The translations under genes were made by a program, and so were the position numbers. 64,000 bases of DNA, taken from G965205255 sp965205255 (GTDB lineage: Bacteria > Pseudomonadota > Gammaproteobacteria > Pseudomonadales > Endozoicomonadaceae). The notes below the pieces were generated by a model. It did not search any database. It worked only from the letters and a program-made list of their open reading frames with translations, and was not told where the DNA came from. Positions 39,891 through 49,130 of this stretch are shown here, one piece after another. The number at the start of each line of letters is the position of its first letter. The stretch's first letter is position 1. The stretch covers positions 2,170,001 to 2,234,000 of the forward strand of contig OZ242051.1 of the NCBI GenBank assembly GCA_965205255.1. The letters run 5' to 3'.

Positions 39891-40571
39891 ATGCCAACAG
39901 GAAACTTATTTACAAGTGTTTTTGGTCGTTCGCCTATTGGCAGAATTAAAATGCATATGGCCAAAGCGCATGAGTGTGCGACAGAGCTTATCCCTTTCTT
40001 TGAGGGTGTTTTTGCCAACGACTGGAAAAAATCAGAACAATCTCAGTTAAAAATACGAGACTTGGAAGAGAAAGCCGACGAAATGAAGCGAAACATTAGG
40101 CTTTCTTTGCCAAAAAGCTTGTTTCTTCCTGTTCCCCGAGGAGATTTGCTTAGAATTGTTACCGCTCAGGATAAAATTGCTAACTGTGCCAAGGATATTG
40201 CAGGACTGGTCTTTGGTCGTAAAATGCAGTTTCCTGTGGAAATACGTGAAGAATTTATTGCGTACGTAGAAAGAAGTATAGATACGTCGGAGCAAGCTCT
40301 GAAAGCCATCAATGAAATGGATTCTCTTGCAGAAAGCGGGTTTAAAGGTCCTGAAGCAGATATTGTTGAATCCATGGTTAATAAGCTGGAGGATATAGAA
40401 AGTGAAACGGATACTCTTCAAGTCAGGGTTCGTAAAATTCTTTTTGATCTGGAAAAACAGCTGCCACCAGTAGATGTGATGTTTTTATATAAAATCATTG
40501 ACCGAGTTGGGGACCTTGCAGACCGAGCTAATAATTTGGGGAGCAGGTTAGAGCTCACCCTGGCAAGCTAG
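39891..40571 (+). CDS. PhoU-like DUF47 protein (TIGR00153 family)
   Basis: 226 residues from ATG 39891 (CAGGA six to eight bases upstream; an in-frame TTG at 39885 is less likely). This is the usual family length. All-helical PhoU-like protein with charged helices (ECATELIPFFEGVFANDW, ADEMKRNIRLSLPKSLFLPVPRGDLLRI, DRVGDLADRANNLGSRLEL). Members usually sit next to a Pit-type phosphate transporter and are thought to modulate it. Here no pit gene follows: the stop TAG is part of a CTAG where an IS5-like remnant begins. Confidence 0.88.
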   Translation: MPTGNLFTSVFGRSPIGRIKMHMAKAHECATELIPFFEGVFANDWKKSEQSQLKIRDLEEKADEMKRNIRLSLPKSLFLPVPRGDLLRIVTAQDKIANCAKDIAGLVFGRKMQFPVEIREEFIAYVERSIDTSEQALKAINEMDSLAESGFKGPEADIVESMVNKLEDIESETDTLQVRVRKILFDLEKQLPPVDVMFLYKIIDRVGDLADRANNLGSRLELTLAS

Positions 40572-40880
40572 AGGGCGTTGGCAATCAAGCCAGCCATATC
40601 ATTGAATCTGCGATCTCCAGTAGAGCGGGTTGATTACGCCCAGACTGTTCATATCGGGTGGCAACCTGACGATATTTTTTTAGCTTAAAAATAGGTTTTC
40701 CACTAGGTTACGCTCTTTATAAAATGTGTTGCTCGTAAAACCGGGGCTCTTTTCTGCTACTTAGAGGAGGGATAACCGGCTCAGTATCTGACTGGATTAT
40801 CTTTTGCTGTCACTTCACAATTTGTTAATTTTCCTAGCAATAGATCATTAATATGGTTCCATTGATCATCAGGCATAACC
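40568..40880 (-). pseudogene. IS5-family (IS427-like) remnant, right
   Basis: It begins CTAGAGGGCGTTGGCAATC, homologous to the left remnant's CTAGAGAGCATTGACAATT, and continues in parallel with it for about 250 bases. Heavily degraded. It starts at the stop codon of the PhoU-like gene. 40880-41154 shows no gene. Confidence 0.6.
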
Positions 40881-41154
40881 ATCCGAGGAATTATCACCAT
40901 CCAAATACACGATGATTACTTAATAAAAAAATACTGATCACGTAATTGTCAAAATCCTTTAGCGCAGAGCGCACTTTAAATTGAATTTATCTTTCGTAAT
41001 GCCAGACAGCATACCGGCTTAACTTGCTGGCAGGTACTTAAGAGAGAGGCGATTAACATTAACATTAATTCGTCGTTACTATTGCTGTGTAAAAGTGTCT
41101 GAAGTATTGTTAATAACAATTAAGTAAAAAGCATAAATAAACAAGGAGAATTTC

Positions 41155-41505
41155 ATGGCTGTTATTGATTTTTCAGTTCTTGAACAATTTTGTGAATTGT
41201 TAGGTGAAGATGGCAAAAAAGAAGCAGGAGAATTAGTTAGTCTTTATCTGACCGATGCCCCTGTTCAAATAGGGACTATGGAAAAAGGGCTATCTGAGCA
41301 GAGTGCAGAAACTGTCAGAAATGCAGCGCATACTTTTAAATCAAGCTGTGCAAATGTGGGGGCTTTTGAACTCCAGAACATTTGCCAGGTAATGGAAACC
41401 GAGGCGGCAAACGGAGACTTGTCAAACATTAAAAATGCATTAGCTCAGGTAACAGAGCAATTTAACAATGTAAAAATCTCGCTTGAACAGTGGGCAGCAA
41501 ATTAA
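41155..41505 (+). CDS. histidine phosphotransfer (Hpt) domain protein
   Basis: 116 residues forming a single Hpt domain. The phospho-accepting His59 lies in AAHTFKSSCANVGAFEL, the canonical Hpt helix. ATG 41155 has a good AAGGAGAA ribosome site. Such stand-alone Hpt proteins relay phosphate between hybrid kinases and response regulators. No kinase is adjacent; a REC-PAS-histidine kinase lies 11 kb away (52381-53913), but pairing is unproven. Its stop shares TTAA with the stop of the convergent gene. Confidence 0.9.
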   Translation: MAVIDFSVLEQFCELLGEDGKKEAGELVSLYLTDAPVQIGTMEKGLSEQSAETVRNAAHTFKSSCANVGAFELQNICQVMETEAANGDLSNIKNALAQVTEQFNNVKISLEQWAAN

Positions 41506-42065
41506 ACTGTGTTTCGTTCAGTCTTGTTAAACGAGCTAATGCTGTGTTCTTTAACTCTGTAGAACCTGCTTACAATCGACTTGACTTTATTTTTGAAAGT
41601 AAGTGATTTTTTGCAACTTTTGCATTGGTATACATGACCTTTTTTCATTTGTGCATGTTTATATTCACTGATAGCCACTTCCTTATTTCTGCATCCACAG
41701 ACATATAAATAAGGTAAACGATACTTAGGCTTGGTGGTCACAGATATTTCGACCATGAGTCTTGCTCCGGGCTGTTTTTCAACAGCTCTGGGCGAAGTTT
41801 GAATTTGCCTGTTGTTTCGTTTGTATTTGCAAAATCTATCTTTTGCTTGCAGGGAACTTCTGATAGCGGTTGAAGTGATGGACATCATATTTGAGTGCTG
41901 AGTATATTCCAAAACATCAGTGTCGGATGAATCTTCAGCATCATCCTGTTGAATATCAACATCTGCCCCACCAATAATATTCACTAGTGTCTCAGGTGGA
42001 GGAAAAGGCATTCCATAAGTAAGAAAAGTGTATGAATCTACCTTTTTAGCAAATTGCCTAAACAT
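41502..42065 (-). CDS. hypothetical protein with Cys/His cluster
   Basis: 187 residues, not recognised. The N-terminal 60 are acidic (DVDIQQDDAEDSSDTDVLEY); the C-terminal 70 are basic and contain CGCRNKEVA and HVYQCKSCKK, which could bind zinc as a ribbon-like CxC...CxxC site. It converges with the Hpt gene and overlaps it by four bases at TTAA. No strong ribosome site precedes the ATG at 42065, so reality is likely but not certain. Confidence 0.55.
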   Translation of the reverse strand: MFRQFAKKVDSYTFLTYGMPFPPPETLVNIIGGADVDIQQDDAEDSSDTDVLEYTQHSNMMSITSTAIRSSLQAKDRFCKYKRNNRQIQTSPRAVEKQPGARLMVEISVTTKPKYRLPYLYVCGCRNKEVAISEYKHAQMKKGHVYQCKSCKKSLTFKNKVKSIVSRFYRVKEHSISSFNKTERNTV

Positions 42066-42156
42066 AAAAAAACCATAATTTAAAGCTATTAAACCCTGAT
42101 ATAAAATGCTATGTATCTCACCAATAAAACATGTAAGTGCATGTAGCCGAGTGTAA

Positions 42157-42314
42157 TACCAAAACCTGCTTCTAATTTCTTGTTGCGCTAGTTTTCTGAT
42201 CTTGCTGTTATGCGCTGAAGTTTCTCACAATAGCTGGCTATTACTCCTTATTTTGCATTTAACAGCAAGATCAAAAAAGAATGCTCATAATAGTAATTAG
42301 AAACAGGCTTTGGC
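42157..42314. repeat. MITE-like palindromic element (best preserved copy)
   Basis: About 158 bp with inverted ends: TACCAAAACCTGCTTCTAAT on the left and AATTAGAAACAGGCTTTGGC on the right. Internal inverted arms read GATCTTGCTGTT and AACAGCAAGATC. There is no coding capacity. Related copies or pieces occur at 8141, 15448, 32948, 43645, 52061, 60681 and 63428. The size and inverted ends suggest a non-autonomous element moved by a transposase not present here. The rest of 42315-42750 shows no gene. Confidence 0.75.
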
Positions 42315-42750
42315 AAAATAATCCAAGACAGCCCAAAGTAGTTCTGACATTTTTTGTATATGAAAATATAATACGGGAGCACCTATTGTACTTACGTAAT
42401 CGTAACATCATCTCCCAGAGACAATGAAAAAAGAGTTATTGGCTCTCGCAGGCTAATTTCATACATTATCGATACACAAATATACTTCACGCAACAATTT
42501 TTTTGCTATGCACTGAGTTGGATCATTGATTATCAGCGAGCTCTAGTGTAGCACCTTTCTTCAGAAATCAATTACTATATCACCGTTATTATTGTAATTG
42601 GCTTGAGTAGTCTCAAATTATATATTGTAATTTTCTAGAAAATAAGTAAGCTTCATGCAATATTTCTAGTGAATCTTTTAATAGTGGGTCTTTATGTGGC
42701 TTAAAAGACATGATTTTTTATTCCCGTAAGCTTATGGTGAGCATTCGATT

Positions 42751-43563
42751 ATGATTTTACTATCGCCAGATAGGGTGTTCTCCTGCATTCTTCGTTACTC
42801 GATGTTATCGTTGTGTTTTAGCATTGTATTTACGATTTCTGTTATGGCTAAGCAAAAATCGGATTTCCCTGATTTTTCCTCATTGCCGGTCAATAAACGA
42901 AAAGAAGCTTTTATTGATATATTTTTACCTGTTATTTACAGTCTTAACAAAGAAATAAGCGATCAGCACCAAAAGCTAAACACGTTATCCGGCAAAGAGA
43001 ACTTGCTACATTCCCAAGTTCTATGGCTTTCCAGACTTGGTGATAAGTATAACCTACCCGTAGGTGAGCCTCTTCCGACCAAGCATTGGTTTAAGGAAAT
43101 GCTTACCCGTGTTGATGTTTTGCCTCCTTCGCTTGTTCTGGTACAAGCTGCCAATGAGTCTGCTTGGGGAACTTCACGCTTTGCCCAGGATGGCAACAAT
43201 TATTTTGGTATGTGGTGTTATACACAGGGGTGTGGGTTGGTACCCGGCAAGCGAACAGTCGGTGAAACTCATGAAGTGGCGGTCTTTGATTCACTTACGG
43301 CTTCGGTAAGAGCATACTTCAAAAATATCAACACTAACTCTGCTTATCAAAAATTGCGTTCTATTCGTGCGACTGAGCGAAAAGAACACCGTCCACTGGA
43401 CAGCCTTAAACTTATCGAAGGACTAGACAAGTACTCACAACGTGGAAAAGATTATGTCCAATCGCTTAGGGATTGGATTAAAACCTCAGGGTTGAAAAAA
43501 TATGATACACCACAGATAAAAGAAACATATTATCAGCAGGCTGCGGATCTTTTTCCTGAGTAA
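42751..43563 (+). CDS. Bax-like glucosaminidase-domain protein
   Basis: 270 residues. N-terminal hydrophobic segment (about 12-32, LRYSMLSLCFSIVFTISVMA) serves as signal peptide or anchor. A glucosaminidase (GH73/Bax-type) domain follows, with catalytic Glu136 in VQAANESAWGTSRFA and NNYFGMWCYTQGCG. The family cuts or binds peptidoglycan in the periplasm; E. coli Bax is the reference. The ATG at 42751 has GGTGAG about ten bases upstream. It stands alone with long flanking gaps. Confidence 0.88.
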   Translation: MILLSPDRVFSCILRYSMLSLCFSIVFTISVMAKQKSDFPDFSSLPVNKRKEAFIDIFLPVIYSLNKEISDQHQKLNTLSGKENLLHSQVLWLSRLGDKYNLPVGEPLPTKHWFKEMLTRVDVLPPSLVLVQAANESAWGTSRFAQDGNNYFGMWCYTQGCGLVPGKRTVGETHEVAVFDSLTASVRAYFKNINTNSAYQKLRSIRATERKEHRPLDSLKLIEGLDKYSQRGKDYVQSLRDWIKTSGLKKYDTPQIKETYYQQAADLFPE

Positions 43564-43644
43564 ACTCCGGATAGAGCAACTTCAAGATATATTTCTTTCT
43601 ACTGTTTATTAGAGTGTTTTATCGTTTTTTGAGAAAAACAAAGT

Positions 43645-43710
43645 AATATAAAACCTGCTTCTAATTTCTAATTAGTGTTATGAGTATGCTTTATGGCTTG
43701 CTGTTAAATA
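43645..43710. repeat. MITE-like fragment
   Basis: AATATAAAACCTGCTTCTAATTTC followed by GGCTTGCTGTTAAA: left end plus part of the internal arm of the repeat at 42157. Confidence 0.5.
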
Positions 43711-43886
43711 AGATACCTTTACGCAGCAATAGTCCCATATTCGCTAAGCCCTATGTTAGTCCGTTAAGTAAACGAAAGTTAAAATCTGCAAAACCAAGCT
43801 TTGCAGGTATCAGCGACTCATACGTTTTTCATTAATCTCACAGTAACGGCTAAGTTTTCTAAACGTTGTTCTGCCATGAAAAACCT

Positions 43887-44036
43887 TTAATATAAAAAGC
43901 AGCACTGCAACAAATATTCTTTGTGTTTTTTTGCACTGGACATTACCTCTAGAATCTTATTTACTGTCTCTTCCATGGGTTATCTTCTGTTCGTGTTGTT
44001 GAACTAACAGACAATACTCATGGAATACAATGAGTC
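43887..44036 (-). repeat. dispersed repeat with a 29-codon frame
   Basis: Its outer 112 bases (43925-44036) are homologous, inverted, to 63500-63614. On the - strand a palindrome (CCATGAGTATTGTCTGTT...AGAAGATAACCCATGG) overlaps the ATG of a small frame, 43976-43887, encoding MEETVNKILEVMSSAKKHKE and nine further residues. The other copy starts MEDTANKILEAMSSEKKS. Probably the end of an unrecognised mobile element. The rest of the gap 43564-44123 shows nothing beyond MITE debris. Confidence 0.5.
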
Positions 44037-44123
44037 AAAAACTATCCAAAGTATTGATATATAAAATGATCAGATATCTGTTTTATCCGGCAAATCCACA
44101 ATATAACTGTTAAATAGGTTTAT

Positions 44124-46376
44124 ATGCCAGCAAAAATCACTGAATTAAACCCTGTTATTTTACAAATTGCCTTACCGGTTCCAGGCAATGGTTTGCTAGA
44201 CTATTTGCCGGCAAGCCCCGAACAAGTCAGTCACTTAAAACCGGGGATAAGAGTTCGTGTACCCTATGGACACAGAACTCTTACCGGCATTTTTATTAAC
44301 ACGACCACTAAGAGCGATTACCCGTTTGAAAAACTTAAACCGGTGATTAAAATTCTTGATGAAGTCGCAGTGGTTAGTTGTTCAGTGTTACGCTTATGCG
44401 AGCAAATCGCAGCTTACTATCATCAGACAATAGGTGAGGTGTTATCATTAGCCTTGCCCAAACTGTTACGCAAAGATCGCTTATACCAAAAAGATCTGCA
44501 AAGATTTTGGCATCTCAAACAAGCAGATGCATTGGATATGATTAGAGTTAATGCAACAAAACAGCGAGACGCCATTAAGTGTATTACTCTTGAGGGTGGT
44601 TCTGTTTCAGAGCAGAAATTAAAAGTGCATGGTATTTCAAAAGCCACCCTTGGTAGTCTTGAAACGAATGGTTTTATTTATCATGCAGACGAAATGGTTG
44701 AACCTGAATTGTTTTATCAGCAAACATTAGTGATTAGGGAACAATCTGAACATCTTAATAGCGAACAACAGCAGGCAGTGAATATTATTACCGGAAAACT
44801 TAATGAGTTTTCAGCAACATTGCTTCACGGTATAACAGGTAGCGGTAAAACTGAAGTATATCTTCAGGTAATAGAAAAAATTCTTAATAACAAAAAGCAA
44901 GCTCTGGTATTAGTGCCTGAAATTGGTTTAACTCCACAAACAGTAAAACGTTTTGAAAAGCGTTTTACGGTACCTGTGGTTGTACTTCATTCTGGTCTGA
45001 ATGATACAAAACGATATATGGGCTGGAAAAAGGCTCACCAACTTGTGGCAGGTATTGTAATTAGTACCCGTTCCGGAATTTTTACGTCAATGCCCAATCT
45101 TGGTTTGATCGTGGTGGATGAAGAACACGATGATTCGTATAAGCAACAAGACGGTATTCGTTATTCTGCCAGAGACCTTGCATTATTGAGGGCAAAACAA
45201 TGCAACATACCAGTTATATTGGGTAGTGCAACGCCATCACTGGAATCGTTAAATAATGCCTTATCAGGAAAATATACTTACCAGATGTTAACCAAAAGGG
45301 CAGGTAGCGCCTCTCTTCCCACGCTAAAACTTGTAGATATAAGAAACAAAGAACTTCATGCGGGATTATGCAAGAGTGTAATTAATACTATTGGTCAAAC
45401 GCTTTCACAAAAACAACAGGTGTTATTGTTTATTAACAGGCGGGGGTTTGCCCCATCGCTTATTTGTGCTCAATGTGGAACGGTTATTGATTGCCCAAAC
45501 TGCGATGCTCACATGACATTGCACCGTTTGCCACCACATATGCACTGTCATCATTGTGATTACCAGCATGCTACTCCAACATTTTGTCTCTCTTGTAACA
45601 ATACAGAGTTGATCGCTACAGGTACTGGTACTGAACGGACAGAAATGGCATTACAAACATTATTTCCGGATACACCCGTGCTTCGTATTGACCGTGACAG
45701 TACACGAAAGAAAGAAAGTCTTAACATTATGCTTGCAAAAATTAATGATGGAAAACCTCTTATTTTGGTTGGTACTCAAATGCTGGCAAAGGGGCATCAT
45801 TTCCCTTATGTGACGTTGGTTGTCATTGTAAATATTGATGCAGGTTTTTTTAGTGCTGATTTCAGAGGCGAAGAAAAAACAGCACAACTTCTTTTGCAAG
45901 TATCCGGACGAGCAGGGCGAAGCAGGCTGCCGGGACAGGCATTAATTCAAACTTATAATCCGGATCATCCTGATTTACAAACTTTGATACATGGTGGATA
46001 TTCAACATTTGCAAATAGTTTACTCGGGCGACGGGCACAGGAAAACCTTCCTCCCTTCACTTATTTGGCGCTACTGACAGTAGAAAGTATTGATTATCAG
46101 GTGCTGCAGGACGCTCTGAATCAGGCGGCTTTTTGGGCAAAAGGTTTTATCGAAAAGCTTGATCAAAAGGCGCAGGAGACGATTAATACAATAGGTCCCA
46201 TGCCTGCACCAATGGAAAAACGACAAAATCGTTTTCGGGGTCATCTTATCTTTCGTTCGGTACGACGATCATCATTGCACCTTTTGATTCATAACATTAA
46301 AAGACAGCTGCATTGTTTACCCAAAAAGAAACAGTGTCGATGGTCTGTGGATATTGATCCGGTCGAAATGTGTTAA
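44124..46376 (+). CDS. priA: primosomal replication restart helicase PriA
   Basis: 750 residues. PriA loads the replisome at stalled forks with PriB/DnaT. N-terminal 3'-DNA-binding domain; Walker A GITGSGKT (236-243); DEEH box at 332-335 within VVDEEHDDSYKQQDGIRYSAR; eight zinc-binding Cys (448, 451, 457, 460, 475, 478, 488, 491); helicase motifs GTQMLAKGHHFP and QVSGRAGRS. Complete compared with E. coli PriA (732). The ATG at 44124 lacks a strong ribosome site. It converges with the DUF2058 gene. Confidence 0.97.
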   Translation: MPAKITELNPVILQIALPVPGNGLLDYLPASPEQVSHLKPGIRVRVPYGHRTLTGIFINTTTKSDYPFEKLKPVIKILDEVAVVSCSVLRLCEQIAAYYHQTIGEVLSLALPKLLRKDRLYQKDLQRFWHLKQADALDMIRVNATKQRDAIKCITLEGGSVSEQKLKVHGISKATLGSLETNGFIYHADEMVEPELFYQQTLVIREQSEHLNSEQQQAVNIITGKLNEFSATLLHGITGSGKTEVYLQVIEKILNNKKQALVLVPEIGLTPQTVKRFEKRFTVPVVVLHSGLNDTKRYMGWKKAHQLVAGIVISTRSGIFTSMPNLGLIVVDEEHDDSYKQQDGIRYSARDLALLRAKQCNIPVILGSATPSLESLNNALSGKYTYQMLTKRAGSASLPTLKLVDIRNKELHAGLCKSVINTIGQTLSQKQQVLLFINRRGFAPSLICAQCGTVIDCPNCDAHMTLHRLPPHMHCHHCDYQHATPTFCLSCNNTELIATGTGTERTEMALQTLFPDTPVLRIDRDSTRKKESLNIMLAKINDGKPLILVGTQMLAKGHHFPYVTLVVIVNIDAGFFSADFRGEEKTAQLLLQVSGRAGRSRLPGQALIQTYNPDHPDLQTLIHGGYSTFANSLLGRRAQENLPPFTYLALLTVESIDYQVLQDALNQAAFWAKGFIEKLDQKAQETINTIGPMPAPMEKRQNRFRGHLIFRSVRRSSLHLLIHNIKRQLHCLPKKKQCRWSVDIDPVEMC

Positions 46377-46439
46377 AAAATATGGGTTCCGCCACCAACT
46401 TTACCTGTTGTATTGCAAAGCAGAGTCTACATCGCACTT

Positions 46440-46988
46440 CTACCACATCAGATCATCAGGAATCTCGTAATCTGAATAGGGGTCGTCTGGCTCTGATTCT
46501 GATTCTGAATTCTTTTGTCTTTCTTTAACATTGTTAACGATAATTGCGCTCGCTTGTTTTTTTTCAATTTTTTCAGCGACCTGCCAAGGAATCAAATAAT
46601 ACTCATCCACCTTTATTGAGGCAATGGCTATATTTCCATGAATGATCTTGTCAATTTGTGAATCAGAAAAATGCAGTGTTTTAATTTTATTTTCATGAAT
46701 AAATCTAAAAGGCTTCTCTCCCTTTTTTTGCTCAATAGCGTTAGAAGTAATCAACTGTTTTATTTGCGCTTCCAGTGATTTTTTTTCACGCATTTGCTCA
46801 AGTTGTAGGTTCAGTGTTTTGTCTCTGTCTTTTTGTTCCTGCGTGGCTCCACTAATTATGTCTTTCTGCATGGGCTGGTCAGTGATTTTGTTTGTGTTTT
46901 TGCGTTGCTTTCTTTTTTGTGTACGCACCTGTTGGTGCTGCTTTTTGGTGGCTACACCTGCTTTGAGAAGCTGATCTCTTAACGACAT
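46440..46988 (-). CDS. DUF2058 family protein (YaiL-like)
   Basis: 182 residues (E. coli YaiL about 179). Begins MSLRDQLLKAGVATKKQ with a long Lys/Gln/Arg-rich helical N-terminus predicted to bind nucleic acid. Then the conserved domain FRFIHENKIKTLHFSDSQIDKI...YYLIPWQVAEKI and an acidic Ser/Glu/Asp tail. The family is described as nucleoprotein or polynucleotide-associated; no enzymatic role is established. It lies convergent to priA and upstream of hemH on the same strand as hemH. Confidence 0.88.
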   Translation of the reverse strand: MSLRDQLLKAGVATKKQHQQVRTQKRKQRKNTNKITDQPMQKDIISGATQEQKDRDKTLNLQLEQMREKKSLEAQIKQLITSNAIEQKKGEKPFRFIHENKIKTLHFSDSQIDKIIHGNIAIASIKVDEYYLIPWQVAEKIEKKQASAIIVNNVKERQKNSESESEPDDPYSDYEIPDDLMW

Positions 46989-47076
46989 GACGCGATCTCT
47001 CTGTCATCAATTAAAACAAAACTAGTTTTTATAACTGAGGGTAAGTTGATTATTTAACAAATAATAACATAGCTAA

Positions 47077-48111
47077 TCAACCCTGTGTTACCGTTTTTAC
47101 CGGACTATCAACCCACTGGCTTATCACATTCACCCATGCTGGATGACTGTTTAAACAGGGTGCTACAATGAGTTTCTCACCTCCGGCGGCTTTAAAGGTT
47201 TTTTTGGCCTGCATATTTATTTCCTCTAGCGTTTCGAGACAATCGGCTGTAAACGAAGGGCAAAGAATTACCACACGCTTTTTACCTGCTTTTGCTAGTC
47301 GAACTAATGTGGACTCTGTAAAGGGTTCAAGCCACTTTGCCTTACCAAGACGAGACTGAAAAGTCACCGTATACTGATCTTCTGACAAACCAACCTTCTC
47401 AGCAAATGCCTTGGTTGTTTGCAATACCTGATAACGGTAACAACTCTTGTGTGCTAATGAAGGTTTAAAACAACAGTCTTTCGTCATGCAGTGTGATTTT
47501 GTCGGATCATCTTTTCTCAAATGGCGTTCAGGTAACCCATGGTAACTGAATAACACATGATCATGTGGCTCAGAAAGAGAGGGTTTAGAGACGTCAATAA
47601 GCGACTTTATATAATTTGAATCAGCATAAAAGGGAGGGTGTGTCTCTATTTCAAAAGGAAGTGAAAGTTTAGAGCAAACCAGCTCAACTTCCCTACAGCA
47701 ACTGGCAAAGGTTGATCCTGCATAATGTGGATACAAAGGTATAACGCGTAATTTTTTTATCCTTGGGTATTGTTGTCTGATTTCATTTAGCTTTTTATGG
47801 ATGGAAGGAGAACCGTAGCGCATTGCCAGATAAACAGGTGTTTTTGTTGTTGCCTGCACTTTTTTAGTCAACTCCAGACTATTCACTAATAACGGAGATC
47901 CTTTATCTGTCCAGACTAGAGAATAAGCATGTGCTGAACGAGAGGACCGAAAAGGTAAAATTAAAAGGCTAACCAATAACCGTCTGAATATCCACGGCAG
48001 ATCTATAACATCTGGATCCATTAAAAACTGGTTTAGATAACGTCGCACATCTTTAATTGATGGTGAGTCTGGTGACCCAAGATTTAATAGAAGCACTGCT
48101 TTATCAGGCAT
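47077..48111 (-). CDS. hemH: ferrochelatase HemH
   Basis: Inserts Fe2+ into protoporphyrin IX, the last step of haem synthesis, at the cytoplasmic face of the inner membrane. 344 residues. Motifs: LLLNLGSPDSP, PLYPHYAGSTFAS, the metal-binding His191 in LFSYHGLPERH, and Glu293 in CLETLEEI. Four cysteines (208, 213, 214, 224: HCMTKDCCFKPSLAHKSC) cluster after the active His; some bacterial ferrochelatases carry a [2Fe-2S] cluster, but this placement would need checking. The ribF stop at 48149 lies 37 bases before its start, so hemH may be read together with murJ-ribF. Confidence 0.96.
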   Translation of the reverse strand: MPDKAVLLLNLGSPDSPSIKDVRRYLNQFLMDPDVIDLPWIFRRLLVSLLILPFRSSRSAHAYSLVWTDKGSPLLVNSLELTKKVQATTKTPVYLAMRYGSPSIHKKLNEIRQQYPRIKKLRVIPLYPHYAGSTFASCCREVELVCSKLSLPFEIETHPPFYADSNYIKSLIDVSKPSLSEPHDHVLFSYHGLPERHLRKDDPTKSHCMTKDCCFKPSLAHKSCYRYQVLQTTKAFAEKVGLSEDQYTVTFQSRLGKAKWLEPFTESTLVRLAKAGKKRVVILCPSFTADCLETLEEINMQAKKTFKAAGGEKLIVAPCLNSHPAWVNVISQWVDSPVKTVTQG

Positions 48112-48148
48112 TAGTTTTCTCTATCTGAAAAAATAATCAACAGTATAA

Positions 48149-49069
48149 TTACAACACATCGCGCTTTAGAGTTGAAATATCTCTTAAAATAGCTCGCTTT
48201 AATGCATCCAGTGACTCAAACTTATGCTCGTCACGAATTTTATATGAAAATTCCAAGGTTAAAAATTGACCATATAAATTTTGACTAAAGTCCAGCAGAT
48301 GTGCTTCAAGTGATGGCTGGCAACCTTTTACGGTAGGCTTCACTCCAGCATTGGCTACAGCCAAGTAAGTCTTATCCAGACCATGTATGCGTGCTGCGTA
48401 AACACCATGCACTGGCATACTATAGCGTTTTAGCTGAAAGTTTGCTGTCGGAATTCCAATGCTTGTTCCCAACTGCTGTCCTTTGATAATTCGACCGGAA
48501 ATCTGATAAGGCCTGCCTAGTAGCTCTTTTGCTTTTTCAAAATCATCATGTTTTAAAGCTTCCCGAATTAAAGTACTGCTTATACGCCTTGCCCCTTTGA
48601 TAATAGTCTGGGTTTTGCTAAGCAAGAAACCATTTTGTCTCGAAAATTGCTCCAGTAATTGATAGTTACCTTCCCGCCGATACCCATAACGAAAATCATC
48701 ACCCACCAGCAAATATTTAATTTTTAGTTTTTCAAGCAAAACCTCTTGAATAAAATCTTGCGGGGACAGCTGGCAAAACGCACGTGTAAATGGCTGGCAA
48801 ATAACGTAGTCCACTCCAAGCCGGTCAAGAACGACAAGTTTTTCTCTTAATGTGCATAATCTTGCCGGAAAACTTGCAGACAAAAGTTTTTCTTTCGGGT
48901 GTGGTTCAAATAACATGACTGCTAAGGGAGCCTGTAATTGATCAGATTTCTTTTTCAGACAAGAAAGAATTTTTTGATGACCCAGATGCACGCCATCAAA
49001 ATTACCAATGGTAAGAACACTGCCACAGTGTTTCTGCTTAATATTTCTAATGCCTCGAATTAGTTCCAT
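48149..49069 (-). CDS. ribF: bifunctional riboflavin kinase/FAD synthetase RibF
   Basis: Phosphorylates riboflavin to FMN and adenylates it to FAD. I start it at ATG 49069 (MELIRGIRNI), matching E. coli MKLIRGI; the frame is open 45 bases further upstream (49114). 306 residues. N-terminal nucleotidyltransferase: TIGNFDGVHLGHQ and STLIREAL. C-terminal flavokinase: GTSIGIPTANF and HGVYAARI. It follows murJ by 61 bases as in many gammaproteobacteria; ileS and lspA, which normally come next, are elsewhere. Confidence 0.96.
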   Translation of the reverse strand: MELIRGIRNIKQKHCGSVLTIGNFDGVHLGHQKILSCLKKKSDQLQAPLAVMLFEPHPKEKLLSASFPARLCTLREKLVVLDRLGVDYVICQPFTRAFCQLSPQDFIQEVLLEKLKIKYLLVGDDFRYGYRREGNYQLLEQFSRQNGFLLSKTQTIIKGARRISSTLIREALKHDDFEKAKELLGRPYQISGRIIKGQQLGTSIGIPTANFQLKRYSMPVHGVYAARIHGLDKTYLAVANAGVKPTVKGCQPSLEAHLLDFSQNLYGQFLTLEFSYKIRDEHKFESLDALKRAILRDISTLKRDVL

Positions 49070-49130
49070 GCTCATGTCAGCTAAGATTAAGCCCTTAAAA
49101 TAACCGTATATCATACACTAAATGACCAAC

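Noticed and set aside
39238..40880. Composite transposon carrying the PhoU-like gene between two IS5-type remnants
   Set aside because: Both remnants are in the same decayed state, incomplete and lack intact transposase or outer target duplications; independent insertions explain them as well.
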